Assembly: GCA_964501315.1 (NCBI GenBank)
Contig: CAZCSO010000020.1
Coordinates: 1 to 25,288, forward strand
Direction: 5' to 3'
From: UBA5603 sp964501315
Lineage (GTDB): Bacteria; Bacillota_I; Bacilli_A; Izemoplasmatales; Hujiaoplasmataceae
Length of the DNA: 25,288 nucleotides
The position numbers and the translations under genes were made by a program. The notes under the pieces were generated by a model, which saw nothing but the letters and a program-made list of their open reading frames with translations, had not been told where the DNA came from and ran no database searches. How positions within the stretch are numbered: position 1 is the first letter of the stretch; every line of letters begins with the position of its first letter. Of this stretch, positions 6,850-15,475 are shown piece by piece.

Positions 6850-9800
6850 ATGAATCAAACCCATCGATTTGAAAATCATCAATTCATCATTGACGATTAT
6901 GATAAACAAAAACCATTTGCCAGTTTTCTACCTGGTATGGCCGGTGCTCGAGGCATTCCATTATGGAGTTTTTACGTCAACCGCGGGCAAGGCATATCCA
7001 GTTTCGGACTGAGAGACAAAAATGGTGCAATCTTAGAATTTTATCCAGCCAATTTGGCATATCTATACGTATCAAAAATCGGATTCCGGACCTTCTTGAA
7101 AGTCAACGGTCAGTTCAAAGAATGTTTCTTGCCGGAAGATAACGTATCGAAGAAGACGATGATGATTTCGCAAAGCGAATTTACATTGCTCGAGATCGAC
7201 CCCAAACTGAATCTTGAAACAAAGGTAACGTATTTTGGGTTGCCAAACGAATCGTTTGCGGCTTTGGTTCGCAAAGTGGACATCACCAATCGTTCTAAGA
7301 AAGCACAAACGCTTGAACTCTTAGACGGTATTTCGCAATTATTACCGTCAGGGATTGACTACGGCGGGTATAAGGCGATATCCAATCTGTTAAGAAGTTG
7401 GATGAATGTTGATAACTTAGAAGAAAACGTTGCGTTTTACAAACTTCGTTCATCAACCGGCGACGAAGCGGAAATGAAGACGTCGAAGGATGGTAATTTC
7501 TATCTTTCCGTCGTCAATGGAAAACTCGTCAAACCCATCGCCGACATGGATTTGGTATATGGATACGATACAGCCATGAACCGTCCAGCCTTTTTTGAAT
7601 CCCATTCACTCGCTTCCATCGAATCGATGCCGCAGGTCACCGAAAACAAAGTACCGTGTGGCTTTACGCCGATGACCTTAACCTTAAAGCCGGGTGAAAC
7701 CGTTGAAATCCGAACATTGATCGGTTATACCCATGAAATCAGTGCGATTAATTCCCGTCGACATGAATTTGAAAAACCGGGTTATTTTGATCAAAAACAA
7801 ACAGAGGCCAAACAAGAAATCGATGCGTTGTTAAAGGATGTTGCACTCGAAACCGCACAACCGATTTACGACGAATACATTCGTCAAAACTATCTGGATA
7901 ATTTGCTGAGAGGCGGTTATCCGATGACCATCAAAACGGCGAAGCAAGATTTCGTGTATTATCTGTATAGCCGTAAACACGGTGATTTAGAACGTGACTA
8001 TAATTTCTTTTCGATTGCTCCTGAGTATTACTCTCAAGGCAATGGTAATTTCCGAGATGTTTGTCAAAATCGTCGAAACGATGTATTAATCCATCCTGAA
8101 AGTGGCGATTACAGCATTTTTGTGTTTGCTTCCTTAATTCAAGCCGATGGTTACAATCCCTTATCCATCAACGGTTCGACCTTCGAAATCGAAGATAAAT
8201 CGGTGGTAGAATCGATTGTAAAGGATGTCTTTACAAACGATGATGGTACCATGGCCACGTTATTAAAGTCAAAATTCACGCCTGGATCCATTGTCAATAC
8301 CATGGCTCAAAAAGGAATCCATACTTTGTTAAACGACATTCAATTATTCGAAAAAATCTTTGTACACGCATCGCAATCGATTGAAGCGTCCTTCGGCGAA
8401 GGCTATTGGGTCGATCATTGGACCTATATTCTCGATTTAGTTGAAAACTATCTGGCCATATTCCCCGATCATCAGGACGATTTGTTGTTCAATCGTACGA
8501 ATTATCGTTATTTTGACAGCCCCGTTTCGGTATATCCACGCTCAGAAAAGACGGTATTAGATCATTCCGGCGTGGTTCATCAATACGGAAGCCTTCGTCA
8601 TCCCGACCATGAAAAGATCAAACGATGCCATCTGAACGAAAACGGAACCAATTGGCTTAAAGATAACAATCAGCGCTATCTTGAAACCAATCTAGCTTCT
8701 AAATTATTCGTTTTGGCATTGACCAAATATGCCAACCTTGACCCCGAAGGATTGGGCATCGAGATGGAAGCCAATAAACCCGGATGGAATGATGCGATGA
8801 ATGGGTTACCCGGTATCTTTGCATCCGGAGTCAGTGAAACCATTGAATTGACGCGATTAGTAAGATTCTTAAGACATATACCCAGCAGTGGGTCATTAAA
8901 TTTACCAAACGAATTTATTCAATTGATGAATGACATTGATGCTATTACCGAAACGGATCCGTTTGCCTATTGGGATCGCCTATCGACCACTAAAGAAACC
9001 TACCGTGAAGCCATTCGATTTGGTTCACGTGGAACCAAAACGATTAATGTGGATACCGTCATCCCGTTACTGGATAAACTGCTAATTAAATTAGAAAGTG
9101 CCATGGATGCCATCTATGAATTAGGCAACGGAATAGTCCCGACGTATCTGTATTATGAAGCAACTGATTTTACGGCCATAAAAGACACAAACAATCAGCC
9201 GGTTATTGGCCATTACGGTTTACCTCTGGTTACTGTAAAAGCTTTTAAACGCCATCAATTACCCGCATTCCTTGAAGGACCGGCGCGTTACTTAAAAACC
9301 AATCACGACCGCGACAAGAATCGTCAAATGATGGATAAGTTGAAACAAAGCGGAGTTTACGATGCTCAACTAAAAATGTACAAAACAAGTGATGATTTGG
9401 ATGCGTACGGATTTGAAATCGGTCGTATTCGTGCCTTTACCAAAGGTTGGCTAGAACGCGAAGCGAATTTCTTACACATGACGTACAAATATTTGTTGGG
9501 AATCTTGAAATCCAGCGAGTACGATCGTTTTTATGAAGAAGCTAAAGATAATCTCGTATGCTACATGGATCCTGCAAAATACGGTCGTTCCACATTGGAA
9601 AATTCGAGTTTTATCGCCACGTCCAACAATCCCAATCCCAACCTATACGGTCAAGGATTTGTGGCGCGGCTATCCGGATCTACGGCAGAAATGTTATCGA
9701 TTTATTACATACAATTTTTTGGCAAACAACCCTTTACGATGGAAAATGGTCAATTGGTGTTCCAACTGAAACCGATTCTGACACCCGACTTTTTCAAAAA

Positions 9801-10011
9801 CGGTCAACTTAAAGCTTCCTTTATCGGTCAAACGGTTTGTTACCATAATGCCACTCAAAAGCCAACGTATGGGTTAAAACCAACCCGTTACGTCTTGACC
9901 GATTCGAATGGCAATAAATTTTCAGTCGATTCCGATCGAATTGTTGGCGAGTATGCTCATAAAGTTCGTCAAGGCGAGTGGGCTGAAATTGATGTAAACT
10001 TTACGGAATAA
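6850..10011 (+). CDS. Large GH94-like (clan GH-Q type) glycoside phosphorylase
   Basis: A 1053-residue cytoplasmic protein without signal peptide. Overall plan fits inverting disaccharide/oligosaccharide phosphorylases: a beta-rich N-terminal part (about 1-300), a helical link and an (alpha/alpha)6 barrel (about 340-850), then a C-terminal cap. The key motif is GWNDAMNGLPG starting at Gly645; Asp648 is at the position of the catalytic acid in the xWND motif of cellobiose phosphorylases. GNGNFRDVCQNRRND (from 397) and GYWVDHW (518-524) are other conserved-looking active-site stretches. It is about 240 residues longer than GH94 cellobiose phosphorylase and nearer the 1000-1100 residues of GH149/GH161 beta-1,3-oligoglucan phosphorylases. 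GH161-like activity on beta-1,3-glucans is my best guess, not shown. AGGAGGAAT precedes the ATG. Confidence 0.8.
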   Translation: MNQTHRFENHQFIIDDYDKQKPFASFLPGMAGARGIPLWSFYVNRGQGISSFGLRDKNGAILEFYPANLAYLYVSKIGFRTFLKVNGQFKECFLPEDNVSKKTMMISQSEFTLLEIDPKLNLETKVTYFGLPNESFAALVRKVDITNRSKKAQTLELLDGISQLLPSGIDYGGYKAISNLLRSWMNVDNLEENVAFYKLRSSTGDEAEMKTSKDGNFYLSVVNGKLVKPIADMDLVYGYDTAMNRPAFFESHSLASIESMPQVTENKVPCGFTPMTLTLKPGETVEIRTLIGYTHEISAINSRRHEFEKPGYFDQKQTEAKQEIDALLKDVALETAQPIYDEYIRQNYLDNLLRGGYPMTIKTAKQDFVYYLYSRKHGDLERDYNFFSIAPEYYSQGNGNFRDVCQNRRNDVLIHPESGDYSIFVFASLIQADGYNPLSINGSTFEIEDKSVVESIVKDVFTNDDGTMATLLKSKFTPGSIVNTMAQKGIHTLLNDIQLFEKIFVHASQSIEASFGEGYWVDHWTYILDLVENYLAIFPDHQDDLLFNRTNYRYFDSPVSVYPRSEKTVLDHSGVVHQYGSLRHPDHEKIKRCHLNENGTNWLKDNNQRYLETNLASKLFVLALTKYANLDPEGLGIEMEANKPGWNDAMNGLPGIFASGVSETIELTRLVRFLRHIPSSGSLNLPNEFIQLMNDIDAITETDPFAYWDRLSTTKETYREAIRFGSRGTKTINVDTVIPLLDKLLIKLESAMDAIYELGNGIVPTYLYYEATDFTAIKDTNNQPVIGHYGLPLVTVKAFKRHQLPAFLEGPARYLKTNHDRDKNRQMMDKLKQSGVYDAQLKMYKTSDDLDAYGFEIGRIRAFTKGWLEREANFLHMTYKYLLGILKSSEYDRFYEEAKDNLVCYMDPAKYGRSTLENSSFIATSNNPNPNLYGQGFVARLSGSTAEMLSIYYIQFFGKQPFTMENGQLVFQLKPILTPDFFKNGQLKASFIGQTVCYHNATQKPTYGLKPTRYVLTDSNGNKFSVDSDRIVGEYAHKVRQGEWAEIDVNFTE

Positions 10012-10037
10012 GCAGCGATTTTCGCTGCTTTTCTTTT
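10011..10037 (+). terminator. Terminator of the phosphorylase gene
   Basis: AGCAGCGA (10011-10018), loop TTT, TCGCTGCT (10022-10029), followed by TTTCTTTTT. The hairpin begins at the last base of the stop codon. Confidence 0.88.
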
Positions 10038-10046
10038 TCAAAGGTC

Positions 10047-10075
10047 TTTACAAATACCGTTTGATATCATATAAC
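10047..10075 (+). promoter_or_regulatory. Promoter of the CatA-type acetyltransferase gene
   Basis: TTTACA (10047-10052), 17 nt, TATAAC (10070-10075). No leader peptide or attenuator hairpin of the kind found ahead of inducible cat genes fits in the 20 nt before the ribosome site. Confidence 0.72.
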
Positions 10076-10097
10076 AATTACTAAGGAGGGATGCTTA

Positions 10098-10760
10098 ATG
10101 ACGAAAACATCCAATCATAAAAAACCACTGGATTTAACAACGTGGTCCCGAAAAGAGATTTTTACGTACTATCAAGCCCATCCCGAGACGTTTACGCTCA
10201 CAGCATCGATTGATATCACACATTTGCTTGAGGTGATCAAATCGTCGCATCTAAAATTTAATCCTGTGATGATTTATTTGATTAGCATGGTTGTGAATCA
10301 ACACGATGAATTTAAATTGACCATTGACGATCATTTGGGTTTATGTCAATGGGAACGGTTGGATCCGTTGTATTCAGAAATGCATCCTCAAACGAAAAAC
10401 ATCATGCACCTCTCCACGCCGTATCAAAATTCGTTTGATTCTTTTTACCAACAATGCCTTGTCGATAAAGAGAAAAGCATGCAATCAACGAGTCTGTTTC
10501 CATTGGGTGAACCGCCACAAAACTGTTTTCAGGTAAGTTGCGTTCCTTGGACTGTCTTTACAAGTTTCTACATTGCCAAAGGAAATAACACGGATTTTTT
10601 CCCTGTCATTACCTATGGGAAGTATTCGGAATCGTACGGGAAAATGCTCTTACCCATCTCGATAACGCTTCACCATGCCGTCGCAGACGGTTATCATGCC
10701 TCACGGTTTATATCCGAAATAGAAGATGCGTGTCACAATTTCATCGATCAAACCAAATAG
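10098..10760 (+). CDS. Chloramphenicol acetyltransferase family protein (CatA type)
   Basis: A 220-residue protein, the standard length for the trimeric CatA family that moves acetyl from acetyl-CoA to the 3-hydroxyl of chloramphenicol. The catalytic HHxxxDG motif is intact (HHAVADG, His193 and Asp197). NCFQVSCVPWTVFTSFYI (about 142-159) corresponds to the conserved VS-PW-SFT stretch lining the active site. Other parts are diverged and the N-terminus is basic (NHKKPLDLTTWSRKE). GGAGGG precedes the ATG, and the gene has its own promoter and terminator. There are no mobile-element signs around it, so it looks like a resident chromosomal gene. Whether it acts on chloramphenicol or another alcohol is open. 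Confidence 0.85.
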   Translation: MTKTSNHKKPLDLTTWSRKEIFTYYQAHPETFTLTASIDITHLLEVIKSSHLKFNPVMIYLISMVVNQHDEFKLTIDDHLGLCQWERLDPLYSEMHPQTKNIMHLSTPYQNSFDSFYQQCLVDKEKSMQSTSLFPLGEPPQNCFQVSCVPWTVFTSFYIAKGNNTDFFPVITYGKYSESYGKMLLPISITLHHAVADGYHASRFISEIEDACHNFIDQTK

Positions 10761-10780
10761 GACGCTATCGTCCTATTTTT
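10755..10780 (+). terminator. Terminator of the CatA-type gene
   Basis: AAATAGGAC (10755-10763) pairs with GTCCTATTT (10770-10778), then T's. The TAG stop is inside the left arm. Confidence 0.88.
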
Positions 10781-10792
10781 AACGGTTAAAGA

Positions 10793-10821
10793 TTGTCAAA
10801 AACGTCAATTATTGATATAAT
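10793..10821 (+). promoter_or_regulatory. Promoter of the galK operon
   Basis: TTGTCA (10793-10798), 17 nt, TATAAT (10816-10821), 11 nt before the AGGAGGGG ribosome site, giving a very short leader. Confidence 0.82.
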
Positions 10822-10844
10822 TGAGTGCGATAGGAGGGGTTAAT

Positions 10845-12005
10845 ATGAAGCAAACCCTAGAAGCGATTTTTTATCAGTTGTATGGCTATGAAGCACCCTG
10901 CCGGATGTTTTTTTCACCCGGTCGAGTCAACTTAATCGGTGAGCACACCGACTACAACGGTGGTTACGTTTTTCCAACAGCATTATCGATTGGAAATTAT
11001 GGAGCAATCCGGTTACGAAAAGATAGTATTATTCGACTTTATTCAGAAAACTTTAAATCTCAAGGCGTTATCGAAGTATCCTTATCGACCTTGGATTATC
11101 AAAAACACCACGGTTGGGCCAACTATGTAAAAGGTGTCGTTTGGGAAATGAGACACCGAGGTTACGCAATTGATCAAGGGTTCGATATTGCGATTTATGG
11201 CGATTTACCCAATAGTTCTGGGCTCTCCTCCTCAGCTTCCGTAGAATTATTAATCGCTGTAATGATGAACGATTTGTTTCATCTCAATCAATCTAGACCG
11301 GATTTGGCAGTATTGTGTAAAAAAGTGGAAAATGAATACATCGGCGTCAACTGTGGCATTATGGATCAATTCGTCATTGCCAATGGCAAAAAGGATCATG
11401 CATTAATGCTTGATTGTGACACGTTAGCATTTACCTTAGTTCCCTTAGACCTAGGCGATTATCAATTGGTCATTTGCAATTCCAAAGTTAAACGCGGGTT
11501 GGTCGATTCCAGTTACAATCAACGTCGAAGCGAGTGTGAACAAAGTCTCGCAATATTCCAAAAGTCGTTGGACGTCGAGCATCTATGTCAAATGTCCATG
11601 GAACAATTCGACGCTCTCAAAGGCAACTTGCCTAATGACGTTTTATTAAGACGAAGTCGTCATGCCGTCAGCGAACATCAACGCGTTATCCAAGCCGTTG
11701 AAGCGTTAAGGAACCATCGACTCGATGCGTTTGGACAACTGATGACGGATTCACACCGTTCGTTGCGAGACGATTACGAAGTCTCCTGCAAAGAATTGGA
11801 TTTTTTGGTCGAGACCGCACTTCAAAACGGAGCGATTGGCGCCCGTATGACGGGTGCTGGATTTGGCGGATGCACCATCAATTTGGTTAAAAACACCGAT
11901 GTTTCATCCTTTACGAAAAAAGTTCTTAGTGCGTATGAGGCTCACTATCATATTCAAGGCGAAATTTATGTGGCTATGCCCTCAGATGGGACAAAGGAAC
12001 TATGA
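10845..12005 (+). CDS. galK: Galactokinase (GHMP kinase)
   Basis: A 386-residue cytoplasmic kinase that makes galactose-1-phosphate from galactose and ATP, first step of the Leloir pathway. The galactokinase signature GRVNLIGEHTDYNGG is at 26-40, the GHMP ATP-binding loop PNSSGLSSSAS at 122-132, and the third GHMP motif MTGAGFGGC near the C-terminus. AGGAGGGG (10832-10839) and the family start support ATG at 10845; an open frame extends upstream into the promoter but cannot be transcribed. galT and galE are not in the window. The stop overlaps the next start (ATGA), so the membrane protein is translationally coupled. Confidence 0.93.
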   Translation: MKQTLEAIFYQLYGYEAPCRMFFSPGRVNLIGEHTDYNGGYVFPTALSIGNYGAIRLRKDSIIRLYSENFKSQGVIEVSLSTLDYQKHHGWANYVKGVVWEMRHRGYAIDQGFDIAIYGDLPNSSGLSSSASVELLIAVMMNDLFHLNQSRPDLAVLCKKVENEYIGVNCGIMDQFVIANGKKDHALMLDCDTLAFTLVPLDLGDYQLVICNSKVKRGLVDSSYNQRRSECEQSLAIFQKSLDVEHLCQMSMEQFDALKGNLPNDVLLRRSRHAVSEHQRVIQAVEALRNHRLDAFGQLMTDSHRSLRDDYEVSCKELDFLVETALQNGAIGARMTGAGFGGCTINLVKNTDVSSFTKKVLSAYEAHYHIQGEIYVAMPSDGTKEL

Positions 12006-13309
12006 ATTCATCCAAGACTGCATGGATTAAGCCAGCATTAAAAACGTTTTTGTTGGAATTGGTTTGGATGGTTCCTATGACCGTACTATTCATTTTGTTG
12101 GTCGGTTATATCCAAGTCAATTTTCCCATTTTATCGGAAATTAAACTTACTGCCTATGCGCAAGGTTGGGAAGCTTTCTGGGTGTTTTGTTTCTTCTTTT
12201 CGAATATCTTGTATTTTATCGTTCTGATCGCCTTAATGGCTGAAGCGATTTTGTTCTTTTTAAGAAAAATGGGACTGACGGCCATCAAAGGCATTGAAAC
12301 CATCAAGCAACAAACCTTTCCTAAGTTGCAATCTTATGTCAAAGCGGTTTCGTTCATAACGCTTTTTAAGAAAATCAAAATTAATACGATGAAAAAAGCG
12401 TTGATTGCTTATGTAATCGCCTTAATTATCGTATTCGGTTCTGGATGGTTGGCAAAAACCGTTTTGAAAGCGACGGATTCGTTGGTCTATCGGTCCCACG
12501 AGGTCATCCATTTGAATCATCAAGATCAAACGTATGATTTTTCTACCGATATTACCGCAAAAACACCGTACGATTTGGTAATAGAAACGGGAATGGCTCA
12601 TGTTCATGTCTATACCATCAGCGATACCAATGAAGGCTCATTTTATGTACTCTACGATACAGAATCGCAACTCGACGATTACGAACTTGTCATTGACGAT
12701 ACGGATAAATCCATTCATGTAACGCTCAATCGCAATCAACTCACCTACGAACGCTATGTGGATGACGTTATCCCTGCAATTGAGATCTATTTGCCGGAAG
12801 CTTTGGTCATCAATTCGACGTCCGTTCGCATCGCCAATCAAGGTTCCTTAACGATGGAATACGTTACGTTTGGTGATTTGACGGTGAATGCAAAAGAGTG
12901 CGATACCTCGATTAAAGCGAACGATACCATTGTTGGAGACATCGCAATTACACAAGTGATGGGAAGTCTGGATTTGGAAATCGATCGAATGGAGCGTGCG
13001 ATGATTGAATTGACATCGGTGGACGCTACGATTCATCTTGAAACGATCGCTGACGATGCCACTTTGGAGGTTGTCTCCAGTGAAGTCTTTTTGTATCAAA
13101 TGACGGCAGATGCCTTGATTGTGAACAGCGTCGAGTCAAACTTAGAATTCCGCGAAGTCGTAGCTCCGACTCTTCATTTTACCCTAACGAAGGGATCGTT
13201 GCTGTACGTCAATGCCAATCGCGGTGTTGATAGCATCGCCACGATAGAATCAACCGATGCAACGATTACGTTGAGAGGTGTTGTGAATGATTCGATTAGC
13301 AACGATTAA
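12002..13309 (+). CDS. Membrane protein with beta-rich C-terminal domain (DUF4097-like)
   Basis: A 435-residue protein. Three hydrophobic segments are visible: about 15-37 (ELVWMVPMTVLFILLVGYI), 58-88 and 131-153. The rest (about 160-435) is probably outside the cell: it has no Cys and is built of short alternating strands such as VVIETGMAHVHVYTI, LDLEIDRMERAMIELTSVDATIHLE and STDATITLRG. Such stacked short repeats resemble the DUF4097 type of beta-helical domains that Bacillota carry on membrane-anchored proteins, but the match is by eye. Coupled to galK by an ATGA overlap and to the GNAT gene by a 23-nt overlap. Function unknown. Confidence 0.7.
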   Translation: MNSSKTAWIKPALKTFLLELVWMVPMTVLFILLVGYIQVNFPILSEIKLTAYAQGWEAFWVFCFFFSNILYFIVLIALMAEAILFFLRKMGLTAIKGIETIKQQTFPKLQSYVKAVSFITLFKKIKINTMKKALIAYVIALIIVFGSGWLAKTVLKATDSLVYRSHEVIHLNHQDQTYDFSTDITAKTPYDLVIETGMAHVHVYTISDTNEGSFYVLYDTESQLDDYELVIDDTDKSIHVTLNRNQLTYERYVDDVIPAIEIYLPEALVINSTSVRIANQGSLTMEYVTFGDLTVNAKECDTSIKANDTIVGDIAITQVMGSLDLEIDRMERAMIELTSVDATIHLETIADDATLEVVSSEVFLYQMTADALIVNSVESNLEFREVVAPTLHFTLTKGSLLYVNANRGVDSIATIESTDATITLRGVVNDSISND

Positions 13310-13772
13310 CGACTTAGAAACCTTGTGTTGTTATGCGCGAATTGTTGCCAGAGACATGCATGCTCATGGGATTGATCAGTGGAGCGATACGTATCCGAAT
13401 TACGAAGCTTTCTTGAAAGATGTTAAAGCCAACGCACTCTTTGTATTTGAATGGGAAGGAAATGTGGTGGGCTCCATAAGTTTGCTTCCCGAAAATGATC
13501 CGTTTTACCATTTGCTTAAGTGGGATAAACCAACGAGTTTGGTTATCCATCGATTATTGGTTCATCCAGCATTTCACCGTCAAAAAATCGGTTATCACTT
13601 ATTTCAATTTGCAATCGAAAAAGCAAAAAAAGACGGCTATGAAGCCTTAAAAGTCGATACGCATCCCGACAATTACCGGATGCGTTCGTTAATTCTTAAA
13701 ATGGGATTTATTGAACGCGGGTATATGCCGGGCTTCCATCGCGATGGGTTTGAATTGGTTTTAACGAAATAA
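13287..13772 (+). CDS. GNAT family N-acetyltransferase
   Basis: A 161-residue acetyl-CoA-dependent acetyltransferase. Motif A is VIHRLLVHPAFHRQKIGYHLF (about 89-109 in two parts), with the acetyl-CoA pyrophosphate loop RQKIGY matching Q/RxxGxG/A apart from Tyr at the last Gly/Ala position. Motif B follows: VDTHPDNYRMRSLILKMGF (about 129-147). GAGAGGTG (13273-13280) lies 6 nt before the ATG, inside the previous gene. It is the last gene of the galK unit. The acceptor cannot be predicted. Confidence 0.85.
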   Translation: MIRLATINDLETLCCYARIVARDMHAHGIDQWSDTYPNYEAFLKDVKANALFVFEWEGNVVGSISLLPENDPFYHLLKWDKPTSLVIHRLLVHPAFHRQKIGYHLFQFAIEKAKKDGYEALKVDTHPDNYRMRSLILKMGFIERGYMPGFHRDGFELVLTK

Positions 13773-13809
13773 AGAAGGTTTTATCGTTGGATGAAACCTT
13801 TCTTTTTTT
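13771..13809 (+). terminator. Terminator of the galK operon
   Basis: AAAGAAGGTTTTATC (13771-13785) pairs with GATGAAACCTTTCTTT (one bulge, one G-T), loop GTTG, then a run of T's to 13809. Confidence 0.85.
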
Positions 13810-13824
13810 GAAACAAAACATTTA

Positions 13825-13833
13825 TGATATAAT
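13825..13833 (+). promoter_or_regulatory. Extended -10 promoter of obg
   Basis: TGATATAAT is an extended -10 (TGn-TATAAT). The -35 region overlaps the T-run of the preceding terminator and is weak. Confidence 0.6.
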
Positions 13834-13856
13834 AGATTTGAAAGCAGAGGGATACT

Positions 13857-15140
13857 ATGTTTGTAGATGAAGTCAAACTTCGAGTAAAATCAGGAAAAGG
13901 TGGCAACGGCATTATTGCCTTTCGCCATGAAAAATATGTGGAATACGGAGGACCTTCTGGGGGTGACGGTGGCGATGGCGGCAGCGTCATTTTTCAAGTG
14001 GATGAAGGACTTTCTACACTCATGGATCTCAAGTATCAACGTTTAATTAAAGCCCAAAATGGATCCGATGGCGGTCAGAAGAACCGTCATGGAAAAGATG
14101 GAGAAGACATCATCGTTAAACTTCCGTTAGGATCCATGGTGTTTGATGATGAAAGCAATCGCTTGCTATGCGATTTAACCCATAAAGACGATTATGTCAT
14201 CATCGCCAAAGGCGGACGCGGCGGACGTGGAAACGCCCGATTCGCCACCCCTCGCAATCAAGCACCGCAAATTCAGGAAAACGGCGAACCCAGTGTTGAA
14301 CGGTCGCTTAGAATCGAACTAAAATTATTAGCCGATGTTGGCCTTGTCGGTTACCCTTCAGTAGGTAAATCAACCTTAATCAGCGTTGTCTCATCCGCAA
14401 AACCAAAAATCGCTGATTATCCGTTTACCACATTGGTACCGTCGTTAGGAGTTGTCAATGTCGAAGGAATTGGTAGTTTCGTTATGGCCGATCTCCCTGG
14501 CATTATAGAGGGAGCCTCTCAAGGATTAGGACTAGGGTTGCAGTTTTTAAGACACATTGAACGCACACGGGTCTTAGTCCATATTATTGATATCGCCGGA
14601 TCACATGGACGAGATCCCTATCAGGATTACCTCACCATAAACAACGAGTTAAAAACATACCGCTTTAAACTATCGGAACGTCCTCAAATCGTTGTGGCTA
14701 ATAAAATGGATTTACCCGAATCAAAGGATAACTTAAAAGCCTTCAAAGAAAAGTTAGGTCCCTCCATTCCTGTCTTTGAAATTGCCGCAAAAACCCGTCA
14801 AGGTATTGATGAACTGCTTAAAAAGATTGCGGAAGTATTGGATCAGACGCCATTCTTTGACATCTACGAAGACACAGCGGTTGAAGATGAAATGTTGTAT
14901 ACGTATCAAACGGATGAACAACCGTTTGAAATCATCGTAATCAATCCGCATACCTACGAAGTGAAAGGTCCTTTAATTGACCGATTGTTGTACATGACGA
15001 ACTTTGGAAACGAAGAATCAATCAAGCAACTGGCACGCCGTATGCGAAAAAGCGGGATAGATGACGCCTTAAGGGAAAAAGGGTGTAAAAACACCGATAC
15101 CGTTCGAATCGGAGACTATGAGTTTGAATTTGTCGATTAG
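13857..15140 (+). CDS. obg: GTPase Obg (ribosome assembly)
   Basis: A 427-residue Obg-type GTPase, the same length as Bacillus Obg. It has the glycine-rich Obg fold (1-158, with GKGGNGIIAFRHEK and GGDGGDGGS), the G domain (159-330) with G1 GYPSVGKS (165-172), the DLPGIIEGAS G3 motif (about 214-223) and NKMD G4 (282-285), and a C-terminal OCT domain (about 345-427) rich in FEIIVINPHTYEVKG. The protein acts in 50S maturation and in stress/ppGpp signalling in the family. AGAGGGA (13846-13852) precedes the ATG. The gene is monocistronic as far as visible; no clear terminator follows. Confidence 0.97.
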   Translation: MFVDEVKLRVKSGKGGNGIIAFRHEKYVEYGGPSGGDGGDGGSVIFQVDEGLSTLMDLKYQRLIKAQNGSDGGQKNRHGKDGEDIIVKLPLGSMVFDDESNRLLCDLTHKDDYVIIAKGGRGGRGNARFATPRNQAPQIQENGEPSVERSLRIELKLLADVGLVGYPSVGKSTLISVVSSAKPKIADYPFTTLVPSLGVVNVEGIGSFVMADLPGIIEGASQGLGLGLQFLRHIERTRVLVHIIDIAGSHGRDPYQDYLTINNELKTYRFKLSERPQIVVANKMDLPESKDNLKAFKEKLGPSIPVFEIAAKTRQGIDELLKKIAEVLDQTPFFDIYEDTAVEDEMLYTYQTDEQPFEIIVINPHTYEVKGPLIDRLLYMTNFGNEESIKQLARRMRKSGIDDALREKGCKNTDTVRIGDYEFEFVD

Positions 15141-15475
15141 CGCTATTTATTCGATTGGATAAGTAAATTTACCTCTCATTTAGAAAAATGCTTTAAAACG
15201 CCCAAAAAGGGTGCTATATCTCTTTTTGAAGAATAACTGACAAGCGTGGCCTCTACAAAGGCTAACGGGGGATGTATCAAGAAAAAAATTCAAAAATAGA
15301 TTGTGATATTTATATATTTTTCAAATGATATATTTATTATATTAATGTATTATATTTGTGATGTTTTTTTGAACTATTTTTACTCCAAAAAAATCATGGC
15401 AAGAGCTGATATCGCGCTATTTAGACCTATAATAGAATTATATAATCATAGATAACCCAATAAAGGAGACTCGTT
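15141..15475. other. 335-nt gene-free AT-rich region between obg and ruvA
   Basis: No open frame with a ribosome site is visible. The first half has two short hairpins: CGCCC-AAAAA-GGGTG (15199-15213 region) and CGTGGCC-TCTACAAA-GGCTAACG (about 15245-15267). The second half (15295-15380) is almost pure A/T and is flanked by direct repeats TTGTGAT (15301 and 15356). Two overlapping TATAAT boxes for ruvA lie at the end. It could hold a small RNA or a worn insertion, but I recognise none. Confidence 0.5.
15428..15446 (+). promoter_or_regulatory. Two candidate -10 boxes for ruvA
   Basis: TATAAT at 15428-15433 and again at 15441-15446. Neither has a good -35, so which one works is unclear. Confidence 0.4.
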
